64,000 bases of DNA. Origin: Bos javanicus (lineage: Eukaryota > Chordata > Mammalia > Artiodactyla > Bovidae). The stretch spans positions 2,951,692 through 3,015,691 of the forward strand of contig NC_083871.1 in assembly GCF_032452875.1 (NCBI RefSeq), written 5' to 3'. Positions 21,848 through 33,077 of the stretch are shown piece by piece; position 1 is the stretch's first letter, and the number at the start of each line of letters is the position of its first letter. Position numbers and translations under genes: made by a program. The notes beneath the pieces are model-generated. The model had not been told where the DNA came from and did no database searches. It saw nothing but the letters and a program-made list of their open reading frames with translations.

Positions 21848-22053
21848 GCATGCTTAGTCAGTCATATCTGACTCTGTGCAATCCTATGGACTGTAGCCTG
21901 CCAGGTTCCTCTGTCCATGGGAATTCCCAGTCAAGCACACTGGAGTGGGTTGCCATTTCCTTCTCCAGGGAATTTTCCCTACCCAGAGATCAAACCCAGG
22001 ACTCCTGCCTTGCAGGTAGATTCTTTGCCATCTGAGCCAACAGGGAATCCCTT
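21848..22053 (-). mobile_element. Bov-tA SINE
   Basis: A complete reverse copy from TGCTTAGTCAGTCATATCTGAC to GAGCCAACAGGGAATCCC. Confidence 0.9.
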
Positions 22054-23618
22054 GTATATAGTTAATTATGTACTATGATCATATGTGTGTATTAAAAATA
22101 AAATAGATTGGCACTATTCCAAGTCCTGACCCCTGGGAACATTTCCCTTACCAATGTCCAGGGATTCCCAAAGAGGGCCAGTACTGCTGCAACTGTCCTC
22201 AATCAGGTGGTACCTGCACATCATCTAGGTACATCCATAATCCTGACTCAAGTCTTTTTTTTCCTCTTTCAGCTGCTTGTGTGGAGCTCCCCATGAGGCC
22301 CCAGGTGAAGCTGGAGAGAAAAGGCAGTGCAACAGGAGGGGGACCATGGGCCTCTGGGCCACTTATTCACATGGCTTGCTTGTGCCTTCAGGGTCTGATC
22401 AAGCCTGATTTGTAAATACCACTTCCATTTTGTGATAGAGGCCTGTTATCATCCCTAAATTTATGGCCTATTGGGTCAGATAACATCTAGCTTGTGATGG
22501 TCAGCTGAGTCATGTGGTCACCTGATGGCTCTACTAAGACTCAGTAAATAGGAGCCAAGAGCTAGTCCTCAAAATGAGAGCAGTGGAGAATGGGGTTTTG
22601 ACTCAATTCCCATGGGCCTGAGCTGCAATTCACATATAGGGACCTGACAAAAACTCCAAACAGCATCCACAGGATGGGTTCTGGGACCTAGTGGATCCAC
22701 TGTGAGATAAACCTGAACTAAAATTTATTGATCATCTGATTGAATAAACCTTTACTTTGATTGGAGGTTGGTGACATTTTTGATCTCCTGGACTCAGTGT
22801 CAATTCAGAGCTAGTATCTGGTGGTACTAGCGAGTCTGATTATTTCCTTTTCCCCAGTGCTGTACTTAGTTACTCTAGTAAAAGGCCATAGGTCTATTTA
22901 GGAAGGATGGGAAAAAAAAATAATAACACTGTAAATTTTCAGTAGTGTGCTTGATTTCTTCCTCAAGGGGACCTGGTCTCTGACTCAAGTCTAAGAATTA
23001 ACTGAAAGATCATGCCTCTCTGTTTTTATGATTTATTCAGATCAGACTTTTGCTCACTTTACCTAGAATTTTTCTGCTTATACAGATCAGGTTAACAATT
23101 TAGTAAGCTTCCCATTTCTCTTCTAGGAACACTATAATCAACTAGACGTCATGAGTTTTTGGAAGTCAAACTATTCTGATTGCTGCTTCAACTCTGCTCC
23201 CCATTGTGATAACCACTGTTTGATGCCTTGGGTGGTTGGGTGTCACAGTTGCTCCCTGCCACTCTGAGAGCCTATTACTCCCGGTACATTTATGGCAACC
23301 AAATAAGTCACAGTAGTTCCCCACTGAGGTCTGTCCTACAAAGAAGAGTGATTATGGAGTTCTTCAAAAATGCTTGGGCTCCCAGCAAATTTATCTCTCA
23401 CAGTTGTGTTGAAAGGTCTGTCTTCTGGACTCTCCCAGGGTGGGTGAACAGGTCTCTCATGACAAATCCACTCTAAGATCCTCATTTCTAAAAGCCTCTG
23501 AATCCAGATCCCTTCTTCTGCAGTAAACCAAGGCAACTCTGGCATTTCCAATTCACTGAACATCACCTTTTGGCCATATTTCTGTCAACCAGCGAACTAA
23601 ACTAGAGCCCTCTTTAAG
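22054..23618 (-). other. decayed sequence, possibly ERVL-type internal region
   Basis: No intact gene. It lies directly downstream (in minus orientation) of the LTR at 23619-23956. The minus-strand frame 23336-23566 (76 codons) begins 130 bp or so from that LTR and has a W/P/E-rich composition ('PWFTAEEG', 'RPVHPPWE') that weakly recalls ERVL gag. An AATAAA at about 22744 and an 'AGTTACTCTAGTAAAAGGCC' segment are unexplained. I treat the ERVL assignment as a guess. Confidence 0.35.
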
Positions 23619-23956
23619 TGTTAACAAAAGTGCATATACCCAACACATAGTGAAGCCAAACAAACTGAAATGTAGGAGTCTGGAGCAGATAAAGTTTTAT
23701 TTCAGGGCTATGCAAGGAGACACATGGCTCATGCTCTAAAAGCCCCAAACTCCCTGGAGTGTTTTGGCAAAACACTTTTTAAAGGCCCAGTGGTGGTGGT
23801 GGGAGGGTAATATCATAAGGCACGTGACCAGGTTGTGCACAATTCTCTGACTGTCTGATGGTGAGCAGACAGGGTGGCATCATAAGGGTTAGCATTATCA
23901 GTTTTAGACTCCAGGAGGCCTGGGGCTATGTGCTCCAGGTCATCAAGTAGTTAACA
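23619..23956 (-). mobile_element. old LTR, family shared with 27103-27420
   Basis: On the minus strand it begins TGTTAACTACTTG and ends GTTAACA, with an AATAAA (GAAATAAAACTTTATC) and a CAGTTTGTTTGGCTTCACT segment in its U5 part. The same landmarks occur in the same order in the plus-strand LTR at 27103-27420. About 338 bp. Probable ERVL-type but the subfamily is unassigned. Confidence 0.65.
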
Positions 23957-25250
23957 TCTTAAATTTGTGGGAGAGGTGAGAGTTTTTTTTTTTCCATCTG
24001 TAAAATAACTCAGGAAATGCACATCAAATATTATTATCTAAGGACTTCATAGAGGACTTAAAGCAGAGAATGTGGGGGAAGGCCTCTTCTAGGAAGACTC
24101 TATGGGGTCTTGCTCATTTATATAAACTGAATATTAAATTCAGTCTCCACTGAGTGGGCCCATGTATATACCTCTGGCCTGATCTGACTTTATGTTCCTT
24201 TCACAGTTAACCTTTCACAAGTAACCCTCACCCTTGTGAATATTAAAAAACTTTCACAACCTAAATGTTGAGAGCTGTTTCAATTCGTGGGAACTTTTAG
24301 GAATTTCAAGTCCAGGCGACAGTATCTCAAGTGACTGGAGAGAACTGGTCTGATGTAGCAAGGTGGGAAGACAGGATATATAGGAGTTTTGCAACAAAGG
24401 GGAGGTAGTCTGAAATTTTAAAGGCTATTATGAATTAAATGAGAACCAAATCTCTTGATTCAAGGAATTTAGCTTTTTTCTATGTATGGGAAGATGCAAG
24501 TGTCTAGGCTCACTGAAATCATTCAATATGCACCTCAGCTATGGGGGGCCAGTTTCCTGTGTTTTCACATCGTGAGTTTCCTCAAATCTCATTGTATAGA
24601 GTCGCTTCAGTCTGAGGGCTGCTGGAGGCAGGTGTTCTTTCCTTCCTAAGTTTCCTCTGGACTCACAAGCTCACATAGAAGGCTTCAGAGATGCAATCAC
24701 TGATAACTGTGATATCCTTAATTTATTTAGTTATGGCAGGAAATATTGCATTTATCAATATCCATCTCACATTTCCCAGATTTCTATCTAGAAATTAGAG
24801 AATTCAAGTAGCTATTTTGGAGTATAATAATGCGTCTCCTCATTTTCCTTCCATTTAGGAGCCTGTGGGTATTGAGTCTAGTTAAATGTGCAACAGAAGA
24901 GGAGTGGTGGGAGTGGGCATCCTGAGAAGACTCAGCAGTGTCTTGCACATGAGGGTTGCCTCAAGGGAGGCCATTGTGGTTTCCTCAGGAAACACAAGAC
25001 TAATCCCTTCTGATGGAGATGGAGAGGAGTGGCAGAGATCACTGGATGATATTGGGAGACTTCTTCCTTTGACAAAGAATATCACTTAGCAGGACCCCAT
25101 GGGGCCTTGAGTAGGGAGAGACACACCCTCACCCATATCCTCGGATTTAGTACCTCTCTAAAGTACCTAAATAATAGTATTTATTACTATTTGGAATGCA
25201 CATTTGCATTTCAATGAACATTTCCTGAGCTCCCCACCCCCACCTCCAAA
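23957..25250. other. unassigned, possibly ERV-derived
   Basis: A 12-base T run and pyrimidine-rich sequence next to the LTR could be the complement of a polypurine tract. The rest has no clear motif. Opposing 67-codon frames at 24882-25089 mirror each other and lack motifs. No host exon is supported. Confidence 0.35.
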
Positions 25251-25254
25251 GTAG

Positions 25255-25317
25255 TGAACTCTTTTTCCCTCAAGTTTATTGAAATGTAATTGATATAAAG
25301 AACAATACAAAATAGAT
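25255..25317 (-). mobile_element. L1M 3' UTR, first part
   Basis: TTTATTGAAATGTAATTGATAT-like sequence is the reverse of an old L1 3' end. It is cut by a BovB and resumes at 26872. Confidence 0.6.
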
Positions 25318-26871
25318 CATAATGATCCAGAAAAACCACAATGGTGTGATCTCTCATCTCCAGCCAGGGGTCCTGGAATGCTAAGTAAAGTAGGCCTTAG
25401 GAAGCATCACTATGAACAAAGCTGGTGGAGGTGATGGAATTACAGCTGAGCTATTCAAAATCCTAAAAGATTATGCTGTGAAAGTGTCAATATAATGCTG
25501 TGAAAGCACTCAATATGCTAGCAAATTTGGAAAACTCAGCAGTGGCCATAGTACTGGAAAAGGTCGGTTTTCATTCCAATCCCAAAGAAAAGCAATGCCA
25601 AAAAATATTCAACTACTGCACGATAACACTCATCCCACACGCTAGCAAAGTAATGTTCAAAATTATCCAGGCTAGGCTTCAATGGTACAGGAAACAAGAA
25701 ATTCCAGATGTTCAAGCTGCTTTTAAAAAAGGTAGAGGAACCAGAGATCAAATTGCCGACATCCGTTGGATCATAGAAAAAGCAAAGACAATTTCAGAAA
25801 AACGTCTATTTCTGCTTCACTGACTATGCCAAAGCCTTTTATTGTGTGGATCACAACAAACTGGAAAATTCTTCAAGAGATGGGAATACAAGAGAAATCT
25901 GTGTGCAGATCAGGAAGCAACAATTAGAATCAGATGTGGAACAATGGACTGGTTCCAAATTGGGTAAGTAGTCTGTCAAGGTTGTATATTGTCACCCTGC
26001 TTATTTAACTCATACACAGAGTACATCATGAGAAATGCCAGGTTGGATGAAGGACAAGCTGGAATCAAGATTGCTGGGAGAAATATCAATAACCTCAGAT
26101 ATGCAGATGACACCACACTTATGGCAGAAAGCAAAGAGCCTCTTCATGAAGGTGAAAGGAGAGAGTGAAAAAGTTGATTTAAAACTCAACACTCAAAAAA
26201 TGAAGATGATAGGCATCCAGTTCCATCTCTTCATGGCAAATAAGTGTGGAAACAATGGAAACAGTGACAGAGTTTATTTTTAGCAGGCTTGAAAATCATT
26301 GCAGATGCTGACTGAAGCCATGAAATTAAAAGATGCTTGCTCCTTGGAAGGAAAGTAATGACAAGGCTAGACAGTATATTAAACACCAGAGGCATTGCTT
26401 TGCACCAAAGTCCATTTAGTCAATGCTATGTTTTTTCCATTTGTCATGTATGGATGTGAGAGTTGGGCCATGAAGAAGGCTGAGTGCTGTAGAATTGATG
26501 CATTTGAACTGCGGTGTTGGAGAAGACTTTGGAGAGTCCCTTGGACTGCAAGGAGATCAAATCCATCAATCATAAAGGAAATCAATCCTGAATATTCATT
26601 GGAAGGGCTGATGCTGAAGCTGAAGCTCCAGTACTTTGGCCACCTGATGCAAAGAACTGATTCCTTAGAAAAGGCCTTGATGCTGGGAAAGACTGAAGGC
26701 AGGAAGAGATGGGGACGTCAGAGGATGAGATGGTTGGATGGTATCACCGAGTCAATGGATGTGAATTTGAGCAAGCTCTGGGAGATGGTGAAGAACAGGG
26801 AAGCCTGGCATGCTGCAGTCCATGGGGTTGCAAAGTCAGACAGTTCTGAGTGACTGAACAGCAACAGCAAA
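25318..26871 (+). mobile_element. BovB LINE, 5'-truncated
   Basis: Starts near GATCCAGAAAAACCACAATGG (linker before the reverse transcriptase) and ends GACTGAACAGCAACAGC. The frames 25500-25823 and 26395-26853 hold recognisable BovB segments ('FKKGRGTRDQIADIRWIIEK', 'PWTARRSNPS', 'MRWLDGITESMD'), with the YADD-coding sequence intact near 26095-26115. Several frameshifts make it inactive. It interrupts an old L1 3' UTR. Confidence 0.92.
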
Positions 26872-27052
26872 TTTACATAAAACACTAGTAAGTTTAAGAT
26901 GTACACATGATAAAATGTGATACACACACACACACACATATATACTGTGAAATAATTACTACAATAGTACTTATATCACCTCATATGATGACTATTTCTG
27001 TGTTTGTGGTGATAATATTTAAGATTAGCTCTCTTGCCATTCTGAGTAGCTC
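26872..27052 (-). mobile_element. L1M 3' UTR, second part
   Basis: AAGTTTAAGATGTACACATG, ACTGTGAAATAATTACTACAATAG, CACCTCATATGATGACTATTTC and TTTAAGATTAGCTCTCTTGCC follow the same order as an old L1 3' UTR read in reverse. A (CA)n tract at about 26923-26940 sits where the family has an AT-rich variable part. Confidence 0.7.
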
Positions 27053-27102
27053 TGCAGATATATATTAAAAAACAAAAAACCTTCCTCCCCACAAATGGAA
27101 GA

Positions 27103-27420
27103 TGTTAACTATTCAATGATTATGAGTAAGCAGCTCTAGGCCTCTTGGAGCCTAAGGACTGATAATGTTAATCCCTTTGACACCATCCTATTCCCTCACC
27201 ATCAGCCAATCAGAGAATTGGGCACAAGCTGATCACAGACATTGTATCCTCCTTGGCTTTTATAAGCACTTTACCAAATCCTTTGGTGAGTTTTGGACTT
27301 TTTAGGACATAAGCCTCCAATTTCCTTGCATGGCCTTGCAACAAATCTTTCTCTTCTCCAGACCTTGATGTTTCAGTTTGTTTGGCTTCACTGTAGGTCA
27401 TGCACACAAATGTGTTAAAA
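27103..27420 (+). mobile_element. old LTR, same family as 23619-23956
   Basis: Begins TGTTAACTATTC, has GGAGCCTAAGGACTGATAATG, ACCATCAGCCAATCAGAGAATT, a TTTATAAGCACTT TATA-like segment, then CCTTGCAACAAATC and CAGTTTGTTTGGCTTCACTGT, ending near TGTTAAAA. It faces the 23619-23956 copy, so the two are not the paired LTRs of one simple provirus. Confidence 0.65.
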
Positions 27421-28990
27421 GAAGAGTCACCAGAATTCAGGGGCTCAGTGTGCTGAGCTTCAACCCAGCCTTCCCACACATTGCATTCTAATTTACAGTG
27501 TCATATTCTCCCCAGTCATTGCCTTCACTTTAACAATGGATGCCCTGCAAGGCTGGGAGTTCAACTTGCTTTGTAATTCAGCTATTCATTGGTGAGAGTT
27601 GGCTTTTGATTTTCAGTAATTACAGCCCTGCAGCTACAAGAGATAAGAGTCTCCTATGACTCACAGAGAATCTCTGAGGTCCTCTCTGTGGCCCTTGATC
27701 TGGGAAATTGAATTTCTGAGGTCACTTTCTTCTTGCATACTTTGCCCAGAGACATTAGGAGCAACCAGCCAATATTACTGTATTTGTTAGTTTTTTTTTT
27801 TTTTTTTTTTTCAGAAAGACTCATATGTATCAGAGTCACTCAGTTCTGTGCTTCTACAAGTGGTTGATTAGGAGAAAATGTGACTATTTTTTGTATCTGT
27901 ATTGCTAGAATACATCCATGGACAATTAGAGTTCTCTTTTCTACTTAAAAAGAATTATTAATATCTTTAAATCTACACTGTTTGGAGGATATATTCCAGA
28001 AATTTGGAAGCTAATTCAGGAAATTCAACATTCTGTTCCTCTAGACTCACTTTCAGTATCAGGTATCTGTACTTGTCAGAATTCTCCATATATATACATT
28101 TTTTTCTTTCGGTTTCTCTAATAATTGTTTGTATGTGAACTCTGTCCCGTGACATGGGATATTTTCACATTTTCACAGAGAAAATAAACCTGAAGTTTAT
28201 CCAGTTTTCCACCACTGTGAAGTCTATTATCTATAATTATATAGTTTCAAGCTTAACAATTCCCTATCAACCCTTCAGGGTTGACCATGAAAATAATAAC
28301 TGCAACAAAAATCCCATTCTGAATAAAGAGTTGAAAACAGAGGAATCTGTGGCTGTTGAAAATACTGCTAGTCTGGAAGAGAGAAAACCTGATATCTGAC
28401 AGGAGACCCAATGCCTCAGGATTGAGGCTGCGAGTCTCCAGCTTTCTGGGAAAAACACCCTATCCATGGTCTAGGTTCACAGTCTACAACCACATCTCTA
28501 CTGGACCTCACAGCAAAGTATTCTTCTGTGAGGCTGTCCAGCTTTCATGCCAAGCTTTGCTTGTGTGGCTTCAACAGAAATCGATTTTCTCTAAGTCTAA
28601 ACATCATTGCCTACAGGGCTTTGTGTGTGTATGATTGTTTTTAATCTCCTAATTCATTTTCTTAAGAGTCAACTGGCTTCTTATCTATTTGTTTCAGGTC
28701 AAATTCATGTGTAAATAACCAGAACTAAAGACTACTTGGTTTGTTCCTTTGCAGCCTCGGTTTCCCAAGATTGGATGCTTCAAAATGAGAGGAATATCAA
28801 CAATAAGCTATTCAGTTCCTCTTTTGCTTCTTTTTATAATACTGATATTTTCTTTTCCACTAATTCCTGATACAGTGCTTCTTCAAAATACTGTAGCACC
28901 AAATTTAGCCTGTCTCACCTCAGGTGCTTGTTTGGTCCTTTCCAAGTGTTGACAGTTTTGGTTTATATACTTTTCTCTCATTTTATGCTC
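27421..28990. other. unassigned, possibly decayed ERV
   Basis: It lies downstream of the LTR at 27103 in the same orientation, which makes internal ERV sequence possible, but no protein motif survives. Short frames at 28154-28399, 28356-28634 and 28749-28952 lack motifs. A 23-base T run lies at about 27790-27813. Confidence 0.35.
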
Positions 28991-28999
28991 AAACAAATA

Positions 29000-29150
29000 T
29001 CTGAGGCAGCAAGGCTCAGTATTATTTGTGCAAGTGACATCCAAAGCTCAAAGTGTTTAACTGATATCCCAAGGCAGCACAGCTGGATGTGTGGTGCTCC
29101 TGGGACAAGAATTCTGTACATGATTCCTAATTGAGAGTCCACGTCCTCTA
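29000..29150 (-). mobile_element. MIR-like SINE
   Basis: CTGAGGCAGCAAGGCTCAG, TTTAACTGATATCCCAAGGCAGCACAGCTGG and a degraded GAATTCTGT...CACGTCCTCTACTG stretch follow the order of MIR read in reverse. Highly diverged. Confidence 0.5.
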
Positions 29151-29377
29151 CTGTGAAGTGTGCTGACACTGTGACTTACCATCCTCAAAACTTCCTTTTA
29201 GTGGCAATATTAAATACACACCTTGAAAATTATTTTTTGGGAAGGTTAGATGGTTGAACTCCTTGAGCTGAAAAGCCATGCCATTCTCCTAGTGAAGACA
29301 CAGCTGAAGTAAATGCCTCTCACGGACTCCTTCTGAGTGAGTCACATCTCAAAGAATCATCACTGTTGCCATTGGCT

Positions 29378-29478
29378 TCCCGTCATTCCAGTATCTCTTG
29401 CCTGGAAAATCCCATGGGCAGCCAATGGGGTTCACAAAAGAATCAGAGATGATTTATCAACTCAACAACAACACCATT
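29378..29478 (+). mobile_element. Bov-A SINE fragment
   Basis: CCAGTATCTCTTGCCTGGAAAATCCC to TTATCAACTCAACAACAACA: the Bov-A tail with an internal deletion and no head. Confidence 0.78.
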
Positions 29479-29622
29479 AGCTTGCAGCACAATTACTTGG
29501 AGTGGTTGTTAATGCAGGTTTCTGGGTCTCACCTCCAGAGTTTTGGAGTCAGTAAGTCTAGGCTGTGCCTTCCAAAAGTACCTAACATGTGCTGATAACA
29601 GAACCACACTTTGACAAACTCT
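29479..29622 (-). mobile_element. MER5A-like hAT DNA transposon remnant
   Basis: TTACTTGGAGTGGTTGTTAATGC, GGGTCTCACCTCCAGAGTTTTGGAGTCAGTAAGTCTAG and AACCACACTTTGACAAAC match the reverse of the non-autonomous MER5A consensus in order. No transposase is encoded. Confidence 0.7.
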
Positions 29623-29633
29623 TTGTTACTATT

Positions 29634-29689
29634 GGTTAATATTTTGTGTCAAATTGACTAGACTACTATGCCCACATATTTGAAAGAGA
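29634..29689 (-). mobile_element. MLT2-like ERVL LTR, first part
   Basis: GGTTAATATTTTGTGTCAAATTGACTAG is the reversed 3' end of an MLT2-type LTR. It is split by a Bov-tA and continues at 29863. Confidence 0.72.
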
Positions 29690-29862
29690 CTGAAAGTCAC
29701 TCAGTCGTGACCAATTCTTTATGACCCCATGAAATTTTCCAGGCCAGAATACTGGAGTTGGTAGCCATTCCCTTCTCCAGGGGATCTTCCCAACTGAGGG
29801 ATCTAGCCCAGGCTTCCCACATTGCAGGTGGATTCTTTACCAATTGAGCCACCAGGGAAGCC
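29690..29862 (-). mobile_element. Bov-tA SINE inserted in MLT2
   Basis: A reverse copy from GTCACTCAGTCGTGACC to GAGCCACCAGGGAAGCC. The flanks CCCACATATTTG and CCCAGATAGTTG resemble a decayed 12-bp TSD. Confidence 0.87.
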
Positions 29863-30308
29863 CAGATAGTTGGTCAAACATTATTCTCAGGTGTTTCTAA
29901 AGTGAAAATGTTTCTGGATGAGATTAACATCTAAATAGGTACACTCAGTAAAACAAACCAGCCTCCCAGATGTGCATGGCCTTCAACCAATCAGTTGAAG
30001 AACAGAATAGAACATGAAGTCTGACCCTGCCCTGCATTCAAGAGAATTCCTGCTGCCTGACTGCTTCAAACTACAACAATGTCTTTTTCCTGCTCTCAGA
30101 CTTGGACTGGAATGACATCATCAACTCTCTTGGGTGGCTAGCTTGCTGGCTTAGCTTGCAGATCTTGGGATGGGTTGACCTCCATAATCATACATATACA
30201 TATGCATATATATATATATATATATACACACATACATACATATATATATACATACATACACACAAACATCCTATTAGTTCTGCTTCCCTAGAGAGCCTGA
30301 CTAATATA
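29863..30308 (-). mobile_element. MLT2-like ERVL LTR, second part
   Basis: GTTGGTCAAACATTATTCTC, GATGAGATTAACATCTAAAT, CCAATCAGTTGAAGAACAGAATAG, a TA/CATA microsatellite (30196-30266) and CCTATTAGTTCTGCTTCCCTAG...GACTAATATA match the reversed LTR in order. The microsatellite is where MLT2 normally has a TA-rich tract. Confidence 0.75.
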
Positions 30309-31077
30309 CTGCCTCTATAGGAAACTTGTCCAAGTCACAATGAATATTGGAAATGTGAGATAGGCTAATATTCAAAAGGAGGGTGACATATTAAAAAAAA
30401 AAAAAAATGGAGCCAAGTAAGCAGCAGAGCCAAAGCTTGGAAATCCACAGGCTTTCAGTTTCTGTGCAAACATTCTTGTTTTTCCCCCATAGCTCTTGGT
30501 AATCAAACTAACCATTCACAGAATGCATTTGTCAACCCAGCTGTATTTGAGGGATTTTTTTTTTTCCCCTCACAGAAATGAACTGCTCTCTTTAAACAAG
30601 CCCCTTCTCAGCTCCCATCCTAGATTATTTTGAAAAGCATATTGATTACAGAGTATGCAGCTGCAGGGCATGGACTCTCCCACCCTTCAGCTGGGGCTGC
30701 CGCTCAATCTCCTCACCACCTCCCCCTCATTGCTCACCTTCTTACTCTTTACTCTTCCTCAGCCTTTCTTTCTCCTGTTACAGGAGAAACTGCATTATGC
30801 CATGCTATTGCTTTTCTGTCTCTTCCACTGATTTTGGACACTTAAGGGCCTAGTCTATGTTTCTTCATGTTTGTGTTCTCTGTACTTGTCTATGGAATTA
30901 AACCTGACAGATTTTGCATGTGCAGGGATATGGCTGAAAAATTGCAAGAATGAATGTCGTTTCAGTATCAGAGACACCATATATACCTGATGATGCTAAA
31001 CTCAGTGAATAAGTGAATAAACTAATGAATGTGATTATTATTTAAATTTAAAACTTAAGCAAAGAGAGTCAGGGTGA
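30309..31077. other. unassigned single-copy-like sequence
   Basis: No recognised repeat apart from a 15-base A run (about 30392) and an 11-base T run (about 30558). The frame 30630-30845 has no motif. Confidence 0.4.
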
Positions 31078-31288
31078 TATGGTGATTCTAATCCTGAGCT
31101 TAGATCAATATATGTGGGAATTTAGTAAGTTACTAAAACTCTCTCAACTTCAGTGTTGCTATATATAAAATTAAGGGAATACTAGTGCTTCTCACAGAGG
31201 AATATCATCTGTGTCAAGGGAGATAAAACATAAAATCCCTGAGACCAGAATCTAACCAGCATTTAAATATTAGCAATTATTATTTTTT
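31078..31288 (+). mobile_element. MIR SINE
   Basis: ATGGTGATTCTAATCCTGAGC, a TTTAGTAAGTTACTAAAACTCTCTCAACTTCAG core, ATATAAAATTAAGGGAATAC and GCATTTAAATATTAGCAATTATTA follow the forward MIR order. Confidence 0.68.
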
Positions 31289-31469
31289 AATTTAATTTCC
31301 AATGACCTATAAATTGTTTTGTCTTCTCAAAGAAGCATCTCTCACTATTCTGATCAAGGGTTAAAAGCAACAAGATGACTGTCAAAATTTGAGGTTATTC
31401 TTCTGAATTCAGAATAACTTGACTCCTGTGAAATGTTGGCTTAAGTTTGCAATAGTTTAAAATCAGATC

Positions 31470-31470
31470 A

Positions 31471-31506
<36 letters not shown>

Positions 31507-31575
31507 GATATATATAACATATATATGTAACAAAATTATATATATATAACAAACTTTTATATATATATATATAGT
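31470..31575. repeat. (TA)n microsatellite cluster
   Basis: Several TA runs broken by AACA and AACTTT segments. Confidence 0.9.
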
Positions 31576-32168
31576 TATTTATAGTTGAATATGCTTTCTT
31601 CTCTATATGAAAATATCCTCAGCCTGAGGTGGGGATGTGAGTGGAGAACCTTTGGGATGATTATCAAAGATGCAGTTCACAACATATATTACAAATGAGC
31701 TAATAAATTTTCTTAAACTTTGTCAATTGTGAAGCCTCCTGTATGTTCCAGATACGAAGACATTGAATAATGTTAGTCTTAGGCATCATCCTGGAAGTCT
31801 TCCCCTTGGCAGCTCTGCATCTTCAAATCACTGGACATGTGATGAGGAGTGATGGCCTCAGCAGAGCATGTAACTTCATCTTCTATGCACCCTGGTTTCC
31901 ATCTGGAGGATTAGGAGCCATTTAATTAATTTTAGCCTTCCCATATGGCATAATACTTGCCAGGAAGATGTTCCATGATGTAAAATTTCTAATGACTATT
32001 CAGATATCCCATAGAAACCCTGATACAGCTTATAAATCTGTTAATCATGCGTTAAAGATTTCTCAGTATCATTAAGGATGTTTAAGAGGATTTTTTTTTA
32101 AGTTCAGAGGAACAAACAATGATTTGATAAATCAGAAACAGTTTCTCAGGAGCACAAAGTTTACATTT
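31576..32168. other. unassigned single-copy-like sequence
   Basis: No family recognised and no open frame of interest. It ends at the TSD of a Bov-A2. Confidence 0.45.
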
Positions 32169-32180
32169 AAAGTTGATATC

Positions 32181-32453
32181 TGCTGCTGCTGCTAAGTCGC
32201 TTCAGTTGTGTCCGACTCTGTGCAACCCCATAGACGGCAGCCCACCAGGCTCCCCCTCCGTGGGATTCTCCAGGCAAGAACACTGGAGTGGATTGCCATT
32301 TCCTTCTCCAGTGCATGAAACTGAAAACTGAAAATGAAGTCGTTCAGTCGTGTCCGACTCTTAGCGACCCCATGGACTGCAGCCCACCAGGCTCCTCCGT
32401 CCATGGGATTCTCCAGGCAAGAGTACTAGAGTGGGGTGCCATTGCCTTCTCTG
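32181..32453 (-). mobile_element. Bov-A2 SINE, young copy
   Basis: Complete: (CTG)4 start, both monomers, linker, CCATTGCCTTCTC end. A perfect 12-bp TSD, AAAGTTGATATC, lies at 32169-32180 and 32454-32465. The intact TSD indicates a relatively recent insertion. Confidence 0.95.
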
Positions 32454-32465
32454 AAAGTTGATATC

Positions 32466-33036
32466 GAGTGGTAGATTTTAGACTTGGAATGGCAGAATCT
32501 GACTCTTGAAACAGATAATGGAATTTTTATGAATCTTGGGAAACACACTCTAATATTTAGCTCCTCATTAGGCACTGAGATACTTAGGAGCAACTTACTA
32601 AGTACATTCCTCTCTGCATCCACAAGAAGTGCTGTTACTTTATGCTCCTTAAGGCCTGTTCTCAACTCAGGGAGCTTTGCATTGGCATTTAAACATAGGC
32701 CTTTATTTGCTTATCATAAAAATAAACCAGAATTGAAAGTGAGAAAAACTCTTCTAAGGCAATGCTTTCACCACTGCTAAGACTATTTTTAAAACTGTAG
32801 GAAATGGAGTGTAAGTTACTCCAATGTGTGGCCTCTCTAAACTCTGGAAATCCACACACTCCATGATCTTTATGCCTTGAACACTCTACTGAATACACAA
32901 TGCCCAAGTTCTAACCTGCCAATTCCCATTCATCCACCAGGCCTCAGCTTAGATTCTTCCATATGAACACAGAGAGCCTTACTTCACTCTCAAATGTTAG
33001 GTATTTTCCTACATCAGCTACATTTCTCTGCATCCC

Positions 33037-33038
<2 letters not shown>
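32466..33038. other. unassigned single-copy-like sequence
   Basis: No repeat recognised. A 98-codon plus frame (32484-32780) and opposing minus frames lack motifs. Confidence 0.45.

Positions 33039-33075
<37 letters not shown>
33039..33075. repeat. (TG)n microsatellite at L1 tail
   Basis: About 18 TG units sit exactly where the A tail of the reverse-oriented L1 should be, so the microsatellite probably grew from the L1 tail. Confidence 0.92.

Positions 33076-33077
<2 letters not shown>

Noticed and set aside
24882..25089. Two opposing 67-codon frames
   Set aside because: They mirror each other on both strands and neither has a motif; probably chance or decayed ERV sequence.
30630..30845. 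71-codon frame with His/Ser/Leu-rich sequence, considered as an exon
   Set aside because: No splice sites with good context and no recognisable domain; the polypyrimidine stretches nearby are not enough.
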